DNA of 64,000 bases from Planctomycetaceae bacterium (GCA_003233055.1 QIKP01000039.1:1-64000); one strand, 5' to 3'; positions 1 to 8,798 are shown, numbered from the stretch's first letter. Numbers and translations are program-made. Notes: generated from the sequence alone by a model not told the origin.

Positions 1-74
1 TCGGCTGCCAGCATCACGTCGGCTTCTCGCAGCTTCTTGATGATCTGTGCCGGATTGTGCTTCTTCCCTTGCAT
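1..74 (-). CDS. IS3-family transposase OrfA, N-terminus only
   Basis: Reading 74 to 1 on the minus strand gives MQGKKHNPAQIIKKLREADVMLAA. This matches the helix-turn-helix start common in IS3-family OrfA proteins (consensus like KKRxxPEQIIxKLREAEV). The gene starts at the ATG at 74 and continues out of the window. It is too short for the ORF track. OrfA binds the element ends and is normally fused to the DDE integrase OrfB by frameshifting; nothing of OrfB is visible here. Family assignment rests on 24 residues, but the pattern is characteristic. Confidence 0.7.
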   Translation of the reverse strand, partial: MQGKKHNPAQIIKKLREADVMLAA

Positions 75-146
75 CGAAAGTCCTTCTGCCCATCCGGGCG
101 GTTAGACTCTCATAACACATGGATCAGCTTTTGGGGAGCACGCCAA
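1..146 (-). mobile_element. Left end of an IS3-family insertion sequence (partial)
   Basis: The reverse strand carries the first codons of an IS3-type OrfA, preceded by about 70 bp of non-coding DNA that starts near a TGGCGTGCTCCCC-like sequence at 133-145. A terminus containing GCTCCCC is typical of IS3-family ends as I remember them. Only this end lies in the window, so element size, the other inverted repeat and a target duplication cannot be judged. The outer boundary is approximate. Confidence 0.55.
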
Positions 147-846
147 TGTCTTATTCCAGCAAGATGGGTAACTACGCATGGCGGACTACTCTAGCTGAGT
201 GGGATAATTGGAACTGCTACTGCGTTATTGACAGATGCATCAGGAATTTCACTTAGGCGAATTCCAGTTTGGCTGGTGAGGTAAGAGCCTGATCGACGTT
301 GCTATGTAATTGTTCGACATCTTCCGGCGGGGCCTTTGCTGCAACCCTCTTCACGGAAGCCAGGGAAGAAAAACCACGAATTGCGCGAATCCTACGAATA
401 CAGGAAGAAAGGAGTGGAATGCTTGGCTTCTCTTCTTTTTTGCAACGTCCTTGGACAACGATTCGTTTGATTCGTGGTTCAATCTTCCGGCGTCGAAAGC
501 GTCGTTCCGCCAAGAAGCCACGGACGCACTGGCCGACGGATCGAGATCAGCGAGCCACCTACGCCGAGCGAAAGCTGGAATAGACCCAGCCTACAGAAGA
601 GATTGGCCCCCAACCCGCTCGACCCCTCTACCTATTTCAAAAGATGGTCAGCCGTAGCTGTAGCCGCCATGGCGCGGGTTGCAAGGGTTATTTTCAGGCC
701 CAAGCAAAGATTATTGATTTTTTCTGGGAGCTAACGAGTTGAATTCCATGCGTTCAATCGATGGACTCACCGGCACTCTCGGCCGCCCATGCGGAACCAA
801 AAGTGGTCGCCAATCGTTTGCATGTTGAGAGCTTTGAAAATCTGAG
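147..846. other. Long non-coding stretch with a family D repeat
   Basis: About 700 bp without a convincing gene. The ORFs listed here (253-513, 299-583, 310-657, 474-734) overlap each other in conflicting frames and have low-complexity, arginine-rich translations, so I treat them as spurious. The one recognisable structure is a family D inverted repeat at 368-480. The remainder shows nothing I can name. Confidence 0.5.
368..480. repeat. Family D inverted-repeat element (copy D1)
   Basis: The left arm AAACCACGAATTGCGCGAAT and the right arm CGATTCGTTTGATTCGTGGTTC are roughly complementary across an unrelated centre of about 60 bp. Similar arms recur at 6.7, 9.6, 18.55, 28.0, 32.0, 41.0 and 46.2 kb. 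Confidence 0.6.
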
Positions 847-1290
847 CTACAAGTACTGCTGGTACGCAGCGACCGCCAGTTCATCGACGCGGTCGTTCTC
901 GGGGTGGCCGCTGTGGCCGGCGACGCGGGTGTATTGGACGGTGTGCGTGGCGAGCAGGGCGTCGAGTTCTTGCCAGAGATCCACGTTTTTGACCTCGGCC
1001 CATTTTTTTCCTTCGCGCCGCCGCCAGCCGTTCGCCTTCCACTTAGGCATCCACTCGCTCATCCCCTTGCCGACGTAAACGCTATCGGTAAACAGCTCGA
1101 CTTCGCTGGCTCGTTTGAGCGTTTCGAGCCCCTTGACCACGGCGGTCAGCTCCATCCGGTTGTTGGTCGTGTTAGGTGTGCCGCCCGAGCCTTCGAGTTC
1201 TTTGCCGGAGGAGGGATGACGCATCAAGAATGCCCACCCTCCCGGGCCAGGGTTTCCGCTGCAACCGCCGTCGGTGTAGAGATGGATCAT
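847..1290 (-). CDS. rnhA: Ribonuclease HI
   Basis: Degrades the RNA strand of RNA-DNA hybrids in the cytoplasm, acting on Okazaki primers and R-loops. The 147 residues match the usual length of bacterial RNase HI (about 150). The catalytic carboxylates are visible: Asp7 in LYTDGGCSGNPGPGG, the Glu of NRMELTAV, the Asp of LFTDSVYV, and the C-terminal Asp in HSGHPENDRVDELA. The basic handle region (WRRREGKKW) that improves hybrid binding is present. The ATG at 1290 begins exactly at the first beta strand; no Shine-Dalgarno sequence precedes it. It lies downstream of the sensor kinase on the same strand but is separated by 265 bp holding a repeat, so it is probably its own unit. Confidence 0.95.
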   Translation of the reverse strand: MIHLYTDGGCSGNPGPGGWAFLMRHPSSGKELEGSGGTPNTTNNRMELTAVVKGLETLKRASEVELFTDSVYVGKGMSEWMPKWKANGWRRREGKKWAEVKNVDLWQELDALLATHTVQYTRVAGHSGHPENDRVDELAVAAYQQYL

Positions 1291-1398
1291 CGGTAAAATT
1301 CAGGGGGGAGAAAAAAGTTCGTTGCCTTGCCCGAGTAGGCGGGGCCGTTCTTTGGAGAAGGGCATTTTATACCGTTCGCGGTTTTGGCAAAAGTAGGC

Positions 1399-1508
1399 AG
1401 GCCGCCCCAGGAGAACTGCAAAGTCATTTTTGAACCGCCAAGTTACGCCAAGTACGCCTTGGCGGTTTCTTTTATTCGGCGACTTTGAAAGCGTCCTGTA
1501 GGCCGCCC
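1399..1508. repeat. Family E element with flanking direct repeats (copy E1)
   Basis: An 89-bp imperfect palindrome (1409-1497) runs from AGGAGAACTGCAAAGTC through GAACCGCCAAG and CTTGGCGGTTT to ATTCGGCGACTTTGAAAGCGTCCT. It is flanked on both sides by a perfect 9-bp direct repeat, AGGCCGCCC (1399-1407 and 1500-1508). The same ends recur at 9433-9746. It fills most of the gap between rnhA and the upstream kinase gene. Confidence 0.75.
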
Positions 1509-1555
1509 GTCGACAACTGCTACTGCGCGCCGCCCCCTCCTTGTCGGCAACTCCG

Positions 1556-3472
1556 CTACGACTCGGCTTTCCCTGCTGGCAGAAAGTCGCCCACGACCGG
1601 TCGGGCGAGCGCGGCGACTTGTTCCTTGAGTTGGGTGCCAAGGTCTCGCGTCGGTTCGATTTTCCATGGCAAGAGGACGGTGAAAGTGCTTCCTTTGCCA
1701 ACGACGCTCGACAGCGTCACGTCGCCCCCCAGCAACCGGCACAACTCGCGGACGATCGACAACCCGAGGCCGGTGCCGGAATGTTCGCGGGTCATGGCAT
1801 CCCCGCCCGGCAAGACGGCGGTTCCTTGGCGAAACTTCTCGAAGACCAAGGACTGCTCGCTCTCGCTGATGCCAATGCCGGTGTCGCTGACGGTAATTTC
1901 AAGTCGCCCGGAGGCATCTTGGGCAGCCGCGATCGAAATTCGGCCCCCCTCCGGCGTGAATTTAATCGCGTTGGAAAGCAGGTTGTTCAAAATCTGCTGG
2001 ACCTTCGCCTGATCCTGCTCCACTCTTGGCATTTGAGGTTCGAAGGTGCAGTCGAGGTCGATGTTTTTCTTTTCGGCAAGAGGCCGGGCCATGTCGCAAA
2101 GCGAGCCGATGATCGATTCGATGGGGAACTGCGTCGGCCGGACTTCCATCCGCCCACTTTCCATTTTTGCCAGATCCAAAATATCGTTAATCATATCGAG
2201 CAGCAGATTCCCCGACCTGGCGATGTTGCCGACGTACCGCTTCTGCTTTTCGTCGAGTGAGTCGATTTCGCCCAGCACTTCGCTAAAGCCAAGAATGCTA
2301 TTGAGGGGCGTGCGAAGTTCGTGGCTCATCGTGGCGAGGAAGTCGCTCTTGAGGCGGTTCATTTCGTAGAGCCGCATGTTGGCCTGAGCCAGTTCGTCGA
2401 GCTTGCCATCGAGTTCGCCATTCACATGGAGCAATTCATCTCGTTGCCTGAGCAGTTGGCGCACCATCCGGTTAAACGCGGCAGCCAGCTCCTCGAATTC
2501 GTCGCCGGTGTAGATCTCCGCCCGCTGTTCGACATCCCCCTCACGCACCGCATTGGCCACGTCGCGCAGGTGCTGCACCGGTCGGACAATAACGTATCGC
2601 ACGACGAACCAAAGCAGCACCATCGACAAAAATCCGGTGACGATCGCAGCGGTCCAAAGCATGGCGGTATTCTTGGCGAGTTCCTTGGCGGTCGGGCCAT
2701 GGTCGAACGAGATGCGCATGATCGCTAGGAGTTCGCCCGCTTTGAGCGACTTACGTGCGCTGTCGCCCATGTATTTGTGACACGCGACACAACTCTCGTG
2801 GGCAAACATGGGTCGATAGTATTGGTACATCTGCTGCCCCTCGACTTCGACGACGCGGTCGACCGGTGCCGCCTCGGGAGGAAGCCTCTCCGTGTCGCGC
2901 AATTCTGCGTCGCCCTCCGCCGGCACCGATTCGAAGGGCAAGACAATGGCGGAGTACTTCGCCAGAAGGTCTTTTTCAAAAGGATCTTGGGGGGAATTCA
3001 GGCCCTTCTTCCCCTTGTCGCTATTCGCTGGCAAGATCGTATCCCAACGAAAGTCGGTGCCATAACGCCGGCCTTCTTCGATGAGGTCCTTGTACCAATG
3101 CGTCCCGCCAGCCGGCCCGTCCCCCAGGTCGGAATCGCCCGACGGATCGTCTGCCGGCTTTTGCCCCAGGAGCCCGAAGGTCTTGGGGTCGACGCTTCGG
3201 TGGGCCTCGGAATAGGCGGTCCGAACCAGTTGTTTTCCCGATTCGCGGCTCTGGTCATAAACCAGCTTCTTCGTCCGCTCGCCGTACCAAAAGAAACTCA
3301 AGAAGATCAACAGCCCCAGCGACACCCCAAACCACCAGCGGCACTTCCGCTCGAGGCTCGATTCGGTGAAGACACGTTTGAAGGATTGGTAAGACAAAGG
3401 GAGGTCCCGAGTCGAGAGCAGGAAGAAAACGGTTGTCTGGCCATTGTAGGGGATCGACCCGACGGGAGCCAA
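1556..3472 (-). CDS. Membrane sensor histidine kinase with a c-type-haem sensor domain
   Basis: A 638-residue two-component sensor. TM1 lies near residues 47-63 and TM2 near 271-295. Between them is a periplasmic DUF3365/Tll0287-like domain with a haem-attachment motif CVACH at 228-232. After TM2 come a HAMP linker, a coiled stretch, a HisKA domain with the phospho-acceptor His384 in SHELRTP, and a HATPase_c domain (NLLSNAIKF, SDTGIGI, GTGLGLSIV). No receiver domain is attached and no response regulator is adjacent. By inference it senses redox state or a gaseous ligand through a covalent haem. The ORF-track start is TTG at 3472; a second TTG at 3403 is equally possible, and no good ATG lies before TM1. 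Confidence 0.88.
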   Translation of the reverse strand: MAPVGSIPYNGQTTVFFLLSTRDLPLSYQSFKRVFTESSLERKCRWWFGVSLGLLIFLSFFWYGERTKKLVYDQSRESGKQLVRTAYSEAHRSVDPKTFGLLGQKPADDPSGDSDLGDGPAGGTHWYKDLIEEGRRYGTDFRWDTILPANSDKGKKGLNSPQDPFEKDLLAKYSAIVLPFESVPAEGDAELRDTERLPPEAAPVDRVVEVEGQQMYQYYRPMFAHESCVACHKYMGDSARKSLKAGELLAIMRISFDHGPTAKELAKNTAMLWTAAIVTGFLSMVLLWFVVRYVIVRPVQHLRDVANAVREGDVEQRAEIYTGDEFEELAAAFNRMVRQLLRQRDELLHVNGELDGKLDELAQANMRLYEMNRLKSDFLATMSHELRTPLNSILGFSEVLGEIDSLDEKQKRYVGNIARSGNLLLDMINDILDLAKMESGRMEVRPTQFPIESIIGSLCDMARPLAEKKNIDLDCTFEPQMPRVEQDQAKVQQILNNLLSNAIKFTPEGGRISIAAAQDASGRLEITVSDTGIGISESEQSLVFEKFRQGTAVLPGGDAMTREHSGTGLGLSIVRELCRLLGGDVTLSSVVGKGSTFTVLLPWKIEPTRDLGTQLKEQVAALARPVVGDFLPAGKAES

Positions 3473-3518
3473 CCGCGGCGGGACGAACTTCCGCTGGCTC
3501 GAGGCCCTCGACCCCTTC

Positions 3519-5822
3519 TCACATCATATCGGAGGGGTCGATGTCGAGGATCCATTGCACGTCGTCAGGCGTCTTGAGCTTGCCCGCGAGTGGGGTGAGG
3601 ACCTTGAGGAGCGTGGCATGGTCGGGAGCTTTGACGATCATGTGAAAACGATAGTTGTCGCGGAGTTTCGCCAACGGGCAAGGCGCGGGGCCGACGACAT
3701 GGACCGTTTCGGTCGTCGTCGCTGCAAGATCACGAATTGCCTCGGCGATCGTCTCCGCAAAGGCCAGCGTCATCTGGTCCTTCGCCCCGCGAACGACCAG
3801 CCGCGCGAGCCGACCGAACGGCGGATAGCCGAGCATCTCGCGCTCGGGGAGTTCCCCTGCAGCAAACGCCTCGTAGTCATGCTTCATTGCCGCGACAAGC
3901 GCCGGGTGGTCGGGCGAGAGTGTCTGCACCAGTACGCGACCTCCCCGCTCGCCGCGCCCCGTCCGCCCGGCGACTTGCGTGACCAAGTGAAAGGTTCGCT
4001 CGGCAGCGCGAAAGTCGGGCCAGTGGAGCGCGGTATCGGCATTCACCACACCGACGAGTGTCACGTTCGGGAAATCAAGCCCCTTGGCGATCATTTGCGT
4101 CCCGAGCAAAATCTGCACGTCGCCGCGGCGGAATGCATCGAGCGCCTCTTCGTGACTGCCAGGGCGGCGCATGCTGTCGGAGTCCATTCGCAGCACCGCT
4201 GACTTGGGAAACCGAGCACGGACTTCTGCTTCGAGCTTTTGCGTGCCAAACCCACCGTAGCGAATGTTGGCGTCCTTGCAGTCAGGACAGTGCGTGGGGG
4301 GGGGCTCGTGGTGATCGCACCAGTGACAGGCCACGTAATTCGCCTGTCGGTGAAACACCATCGACACGTCGCACGCGGGGCACTTCAACGCGAAACCACA
4401 CTTGGGACACTGCACATGCGTCGAGAACCCGCGCCGGTTGAGCAGCAGCATCACCTGCCCCCCCTCCTTTAATGCCGCGTCCATCGCTTGGTGCATCGGG
4501 CGCGACAGCGCACCGCGGCTCCCCTTGGCGTGCGATTCGTCGCGCAAATCAATCGCCCGAACGGCCGGCATCGGCAGGTCCGAAACACGCTTGGGCAGCG
4601 AGACCAACCGGTACTCACCCCGCTTGGCCGCTTGCCACGATTCGAGCGATGGCGTCGCGCTCCCGAGCACCAGCGGTACCCCTTCTTCGCAGGTCCGGCG
4701 AAGAGCCACCTCGCGGGCATGGTAGCGAGGGACGGTGCTTTGTTTGAAGGAGGTTTCGTGTTCTTCATCAATCACGACGAGTCCCAAGTGAGGCGTCGGC
4801 GCGAAGATAGCGCTCCGTGCACCAACCACCACTTGCACCGTTCCCGAGGCGATGCGCTTCCACTGCCGGTGCCGTTCGACATCGCTTTGATGACTATGGA
4901 GCACCGCGACGTGGTCGAACCGCTCTCGAAACCGCCCGACCGTCTGTGGCGTAAGGCTAATTTCGGGGACAAGCACGATCGCTTGGCGGCCGAAGCTCAC
5001 GACCTTTTCGATCGCCTGAATGTAGACCTCCGTCTTCCCGCTACCGGTCACGCCATGCAATAAAAACGTCTCCGGTTCGCGCGCGTCGAGCGACAATTCA
5101 ATGGTCTTCAGCGCGGCAGCTTGATCGCCATTGAGCGATAGCGGTTGGGTCCGTTCGACCGTTTCTTCGAAGAGCGGGTCGGTGTCGATTCGCTCGACAT
5201 GCGACTCGATCAGCCCTTTCTTCCGAAGGGCGTTGATCGGCCCAGAGGTACACTCAGCGCGGGCCATCAGCTGGCGCATGGCGAGCGGTTTTGGGCTGGC
5301 GGCAAGAATCTGGAGGGCCTTTTTTTGTTTCTCCGGAAGTTCGATCTGCGTGATCTTCGCCGCCACCTTGGTCAGTACGGAGAAGAGGGTCGTCTCGCGC
5401 GTCCCTGCTTTACCGCGAACGCCGGCCGGCAAAATTCCTTCGAGGACCTGGCCAAGCGGCGCAAGATAATACTCCGCAATCGACTCTCCAAGCTGCAACA
5501 TGCGGGCCGAAAGGAGCGGCGCGGTGTCGATCACCGCCGCGACGGACTTGAGCTTGCGCCCCCCCGAGGGCCGAACCGCGACCTCGGTGCAGTAGCCCAC
5601 CACCGAACGGTTCCCCCGCCCAAACGGGACGCGCATTCGCCGCCCCGCCTCGGCAAAGGATTCACTGTTCTTCTCGTCGGCAAAGGAGTCCGGGACGAGA
5701 TAGTCAAACGGCCCCGCAGGCCCTGACGACATCACGATCCTCGCGATGCGAACCTGCTCAGCGTCGTCCATTTCCCACGGCGCGGGCTCGGTGTCGAAAA
5801 GTTGTTGTTGGTGAGCCGGCAT
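3519..5822 (-). CDS. priA: Primosomal protein N' (replication restart helicase PriA)
   Basis: A 3'-5' superfamily 2 helicase that reloads the replisome at abandoned forks. Seen in order: the N-terminal 3'-DNA-binding domain (ARIVMSSGPAGPFDYLVP), Walker A GVTGSGKTE, Walker B with DEEH (VVIDEEHETSFKQ), the zinc region with paired cysteines (CPKCGFALKCPACD, CHWCD, CPDCKD), and helicase motifs GTQMIAKGLDFPNVTLVGVVNAD and QVAGRTGRG. About 767 residues, normal for PriA. The track ORF starts at 5897, but residues 1-25 would translate a palindromic repeat (5848-5911). The ATG at 5822 (MPAHQQQLF) is therefore the better start. It is divergent from nadD. Confidence 0.95.
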   Translation of the reverse strand: MPAHQQQLFDTEPAPWEMDDAEQVRIARIVMSSGPAGPFDYLVPDSFADEKNSESFAEAGRRMRVPFGRGNRSVVGYCTEVAVRPSGGRKLKSVAAVIDTAPLLSARMLQLGESIAEYYLAPLGQVLEGILPAGVRGKAGTRETTLFSVLTKVAAKITQIELPEKQKKALQILAASPKPLAMRQLMARAECTSGPINALRKKGLIESHVERIDTDPLFEETVERTQPLSLNGDQAAALKTIELSLDAREPETFLLHGVTGSGKTEVYIQAIEKVVSFGRQAIVLVPEISLTPQTVGRFRERFDHVAVLHSHQSDVERHRQWKRIASGTVQVVVGARSAIFAPTPHLGLVVIDEEHETSFKQSTVPRYHAREVALRRTCEEGVPLVLGSATPSLESWQAAKRGEYRLVSLPKRVSDLPMPAVRAIDLRDESHAKGSRGALSRPMHQAMDAALKEGGQVMLLLNRRGFSTHVQCPKCGFALKCPACDVSMVFHRQANYVACHWCDHHEPPPTHCPDCKDANIRYGGFGTQKLEAEVRARFPKSAVLRMDSDSMRRPGSHEEALDAFRRGDVQILLGTQMIAKGLDFPNVTLVGVVNADTALHWPDFRAAERTFHLVTQVAGRTGRGERGGRVLVQTLSPDHPALVAAMKHDYEAFAAGELPEREMLGYPPFGRLARLVVRGAKDQMTLAFAETIAEAIRDLAATTTETVHVVGPAPCPLAKLRDNYRFHMIVKAPDHATLLKVLTPLAGKLKTPDDVQWILDIDPSDMM

Positions 5823-5847
5823 GGGGTACTCGTAGAGAACAGCCGGA

Positions 5848-5911
5848 CCGCCACGCGGTCCGTGAAATGCATGGCATCGCGGTGCTACCGCTATCACGGA
5901 CCGCGTGGCGG
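5848..5911. repeat. Family B palindrome: 18-bp perfect inverted repeat
   Basis: CCGCCACGCGGTCCGTGA (5848-5865) is exactly complementary to TCACGGACCGCGTGGCGG (5894-5911), leaving a 28-nt loop. It lies in the divergent promoter region between priA and nadD. Shorter relatives occur at 20175-20200 and 14882-14903. Confidence 0.85.
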
Positions 5912-5976
5912 CCTAGCTTGGGGACTGTTACCATACCAGTTCGTCCGTTCCCTTCCCCAGCCCCCCGTCCCAACCG

Positions 5977-6636
5977 ATGCGACTTGGCCTGTTTGGTGGT
6001 AGCTTCGATCCGGTGCATCTCGGGCACTTGGAGCTGGCTCGCGCTTGCCAAGAGCAGGCGAGGCTCGACGAAGTTTGGTTCCTTCCGACAGCGACCCAGC
6101 CATTAAAAAAACGTGGCCCCGTGGCTTCGGAGGCCGACCGCTGTGCAATGCTGGAACTGGCGATGCTGGAGCTGGCGATCGCGGACGAAACTTCTTGGCG
6201 GATGGATCGTCTGGAGATTGACCGAGGTGGCGTGAGCTACACGGTCGACACGCTGCGCGAAGTCGATGCCCGGAAGCCGGATGCCGAGCTTTTCTTTCTA
6301 ATGGGTGCCGACTCACTGCATGACTTGCCCAAGTGGCGCGAGCCCGACGCGATCCTGAATCTGGCAACCCCCTTGGTCGTCGCCCGTGCTGGCGAGCCGG
6401 CACCCCATTTTGAGGGGTTAGCGGAACTCTGCTCACCCCAGCGCATCCAGGAGATTTCCGAAGCGAGGGTCGAGATGCCTGCGATGGCCATTTCGAGCAC
6501 CGAAATCCGTAAGCGGGTGGCGGCCGGTGAAAGCCTGGTCCGCATGGTTCCCTCCTCCGTGGCCGATTTCATCGCGCAACGCCGAATCTACCAGCGTTCA
6601 AGAGCGTCCCGATCGGGGGCGTCTTCGCGGGGCTAG
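5977..6636 (+). CDS. nadD: Nicotinate-nucleotide adenylyltransferase
   Basis: Transfers AMP from ATP to nicotinate mononucleotide, giving deamido-NAD, the central step of NAD synthesis. The nucleotidyltransferase signature GLFGGSFDPVHLGHL (first residues) contains the HxGH motif. The downstream ISSTEIRKRV box binds the ATP phosphates. Length is 219 aa, as expected. LPTATQPLKKRGP is the usual substrate loop. There is a short in-frame duplication, CAMLELAMLELAIA, in the helix after the substrate loop. The start ATG at 5977 opens directly on the first beta strand, without a visible ribosome site. It stands alone on the plus strand; the next plus gene is 300 bp away. Confidence 0.93.
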   Translation: MRLGLFGGSFDPVHLGHLELARACQEQARLDEVWFLPTATQPLKKRGPVASEADRCAMLELAMLELAIADETSWRMDRLEIDRGGVSYTVDTLREVDARKPDAELFFLMGADSLHDLPKWREPDAILNLATPLVVARAGEPAPHFEGLAELCSPQRIQEISEARVEMPAMAISSTEIRKRVAAGESLVRMVPSSVADFIAQRRIYQRSRASRSGASSRG

Positions 6637-6644
6637 CCCTGCCC

Positions 6645-6728
6645 AAGCTTGGTCAGGGCTGGGAGCCCTCTTCAGCGGCGATTCGTTCGATTCGTGATTT
6701 TCCTGCCTTCGCTTTCGTGAACGGTGAC
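6645..6728. repeat. Palindrome plus family D half-element (copy D2)
   Basis: AGCCCTGCCCAAGCTTGGTCAGGGCT forms a short palindrome directly after nadD. It is followed by CGATTCGTTCGATTCGTGATTT...TTTCGTGAACGGT (6679-6725), the right half of family D. The palindrome could end nadD transcription, although it lacks a clean U-tract. Confidence 0.5.
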
Positions 6729-6944
6729 GAAAAAAGTGGCGGCGCGGATTCTATCGCGTTGTGCTTGAGTTGTCCGCTCGATTGCGACGATAGGTCTAAG
6801 GTGGTCGTAAACGCCGGCCATGCCACGAGTTAAGCAGCTTCTCCTCGGCAAACGAGCGGGCTTACCGAGAAGCGGCAAAGTGGGCGAAATATCCGCCCTG
6901 CGGGTGAATTTAGGGTGCTCTCGACACCAGTATGGGAGAATGCG

Positions 6945-7766
6945 ATGCAAGGCGGCTTGACGGTGAATCCCTCCGCTCTGGAGAACGAACTTCGGCTTCT
7001 GAAGGAAGACCTTCGGCGAGCGCAAAGCATGGCAGCGCTCGGCGAGTTGGCCAGCACCACGACGCACGAATTCAACAACGTGCTCATGACAATCCTCAAC
7101 TACGCCAAGCTCGGGCTGCGCCACCCCGACGACGCGACCCGCACCAAGGCGCTTGAAAAAATCCTCAAAGCGGCCGAACGTGCCAACAAAATCACCAACA
7201 GCGTTCTGGGAATGGCTCGCAACCGGGGCAACGATCCCGCACCAACCGACCTGGCAGAACTGGTCGAGGAGACGCTCGTTCTGATGGAGAAGGAGATGTC
7301 CAAGTACCGCGTGGCCGTCGAGCGACAGTTTGCCGACGTGCCGAAGGCGATGGTCGTCGGCAATCAGATTCAGCAGGTGCTGCTCAACCTGATGACCAAC
7401 GCCCGGCAAGCGATGCCCAAGGGAGGCCAGATTCTCCTTGCACTCCGTTACGAAGCCAATTCGGACACCATCGACCTCATGGTTCGCGACACGGGCGACG
7501 GCATCCCTGCCGATCAACTGCCGAAGATTTTTGATCGCGGATTTAGTACCAAAAGCGGCCCTGACGAATCGGGCAAAGGGGGCGCGGGCGTCGGGCTCTC
7601 GGCTTGTCGCGATATCATCGAAAACATCGGGGGGCGGATTCGCGTCCAAAGCAGCCCCGGTCGCGGCACCGCCTTCACACTCCGGCTCCCCGCAGCCAAA
7701 GAGGCCGACACCAACCCCGCCAACCAGCCCGTCGTGCAACTCGGCCGGCAATCGGTTTCTGCGTAA
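6945..7766 (+). CDS. Soluble histidine kinase without sensor domain
   Basis: About 273 residues: a short N-terminal helix, a HisKA-like dimerisation helix with His41 in TTTHEFNNVLMTIL, and a HATPase_c domain (NLMTNARQAMP, VRDTGDGIP, GGAGVGLSACRDII, GRGTAFTLRLP). The HEFNN variant of the H-box is typical of NtrB/PhoQ-unlike soluble kinases that follow a coiled coil. No membrane segment, PAS or GAF domain is present, so the input must come from a partner protein. The track ORF begins at 6915, but the ATG at 6945 is preceded by GGGAGAA at a suitable distance and is the likely start. No response regulator is adjacent. Confidence 0.85.
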   Translation: MQGGLTVNPSALENELRLLKEDLRRAQSMAALGELASTTTHEFNNVLMTILNYAKLGLRHPDDATRTKALEKILKAAERANKITNSVLGMARNRGNDPAPTDLAELVEETLVLMEKEMSKYRVAVERQFADVPKAMVVGNQIQQVLLNLMTNARQAMPKGGQILLALRYEANSDTIDLMVRDTGDGIPADQLPKIFDRGFSTKSGPDESGKGGAGVGLSACRDIIENIGGRIRVQSSPGRGTAFTLRLPAAKEADTNPANQPVVQLGRQSVSA

Positions 7767-7828
7767 GGCAACGACGGCACAGAACGATTGTAAAGTCACA
7801 GCGGAGAGCGGAGGAGCTTTCACCCCAA

Positions 7829-7853
7829 TAGCCGACGAGCTACGTCTCGTCGA
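7829..7853. repeat. Family A palindrome (copy A1)
   Basis: TAGCCGACGAGCTACGTCTCGTCGA: an 8-bp stem CCGACGAG/CTCGTCG(A) around CTACGT. It lies between two convergent genes, where it could work as a bidirectional transcript end. Confidence 0.75.
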
Positions 7854-7898
7854 GCCCTTGGCGATCTTGTCGATTCAAAAAGGACTTTGCAATCGTCC
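7854..7898 (-). repeat. Family E half-element (copy E3)
   Basis: On the minus strand, AGGACGATTGCAAAGTCCTTTTTGAATCGACAAGATCGCCAAGG aligns over about 44 positions with the left end of E2 (9432-9475). The right half is missing. It directly abuts family A copy A1. Confidence 0.65.
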
Positions 7899-7901
7899 TG
7901 A

Positions 7902-8798
7902 CTACGGCACCGGCGTTACGCTCATTGGTACACTCGGCGCGTTGGCGAGACGGGCCTGGATGTCGGCAAGGATTTTCTGTTCGAGGGGCACGTCCCGACC
8001 GTAGGAAATCCAAAAGGGCGACAAACGGGTAAGGCTGACCTGCCGGAGACCAACGGGCGGGAGCGAGCCATCGTTGCGGAACGACGTCGCCCCAGCCGTC
8101 GCGTGCTCCGGCTTCGGCAAGTCTTCAAGCTCTCGAATCACCTCGACGCCAACAAGGTAGCCGGTCGCCTCGGGCGTCACGCTCACCACCGCTCGGCGAC
8201 GGATCGTCTGCAACGTGCTTTGCCATCGGTTGAACCCACCGACCGAGTCTTTTCGCTGCGGTTCGAACAAGGTTGCCCCCGTTTGGTACGGCGTTTCGAT
8301 TCTCCCCTCGGTCCAGAGGTTTCCCGTAAGCTGTGCCCGCTGCTCGAAGGCAATCGGAAAATACTCGCTCACCACGTCGACGATTTGATCCCAAGCAAAA
8401 TCATGATTCCCCACCGGCACCTGCACCGGATTCGGCCCTTGCGAGGCGACTTCAGCACCTGGGAGCCCAAACTCCGGCGCTATCCCCCCATTCAGACTCC
8501 CGATGAAGGGCCCCCTCATCCCCGGTACTGCGAACGGCGGGGGCTGCGTCGTGGTCAGTGGCTCCGGAAACCGGGGCAACCCACCCGGCAAACTCCCCAA
8601 CGATGGCGAAGCGGGAGCCCCAAAAAGTGGCGTTGAACCGCTCCCCACTGGCGCGGTCGGCAAGAGAATCGCTCCCCCCTGAGGGGGGCCGAACGACTGA
8701 CATCCCAGCAGAGGGCACCCCACACCGGCAACGACTGCTAGCAGCGTTAGCGGAATAAGTCGAACAGAGCTCGGTGAGCGGTTCCTTGCAGTCATCAC
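7902..8798 (-). CDS. Predicted lipoprotein of unknown function
   Basis: A 298-residue protein with an N-terminal signal (RLIPLTLLAVVAGVGCPLLGCQS) that ends in a plausible lipobox LLGC; the cysteine is near residue 33. A proline/glycine-rich linker of about 100 residues follows. The C-terminal globular part starts at NHDFAWDQIVDVVSEYFPIAFEQRAQLTGNLWTEG. I recognise this architecture as common among planctomycete lipoproteins but know no function. It would sit in the periplasm, anchored by lipid. Two ATG codons in tandem (8798, 8795) are possible starts. It stands alone, convergent with the kinase upstream on the plus strand. Confidence 0.75.
   Translation of the reverse strand: MMTARNRSPSSVRLIPLTLLAVVAGVGCPLLGCQSFGPPQGGAILLPTAPVGSGSTPLFGAPASPSLGSLPGGLPRFPEPLTTTQPPPFAVPGMRGPFIGSLNGGIAPEFGLPGAEVASQGPNPVQVPVGNHDFAWDQIVDVVSEYFPIAFEQRAQLTGNLWTEGRIETPYQTGATLFEPQRKDSVGGFNRWQSTLQTIRRRAVVSVTPEATGYLVGVEVIRELEDLPKPEHATAGATSFRNDGSLPPVGLRQVSLTRLSPFWISYGRDVPLEQKILADIQARLANAPSVPMSVTPVP

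Noticed and set aside
561-660. Possible family F copy (GCTGGAATAGACCCAGCCTAC)
   Set aside because: Similarity to the 24-mer is limited to a few short words, and the palindromic arms do not pair well.
6672-7823. 383-residue ORF on the minus strand
   Set aside because: It is the complement of the histidine kinase at 6945-7766, which carries clear H, N and G boxes.
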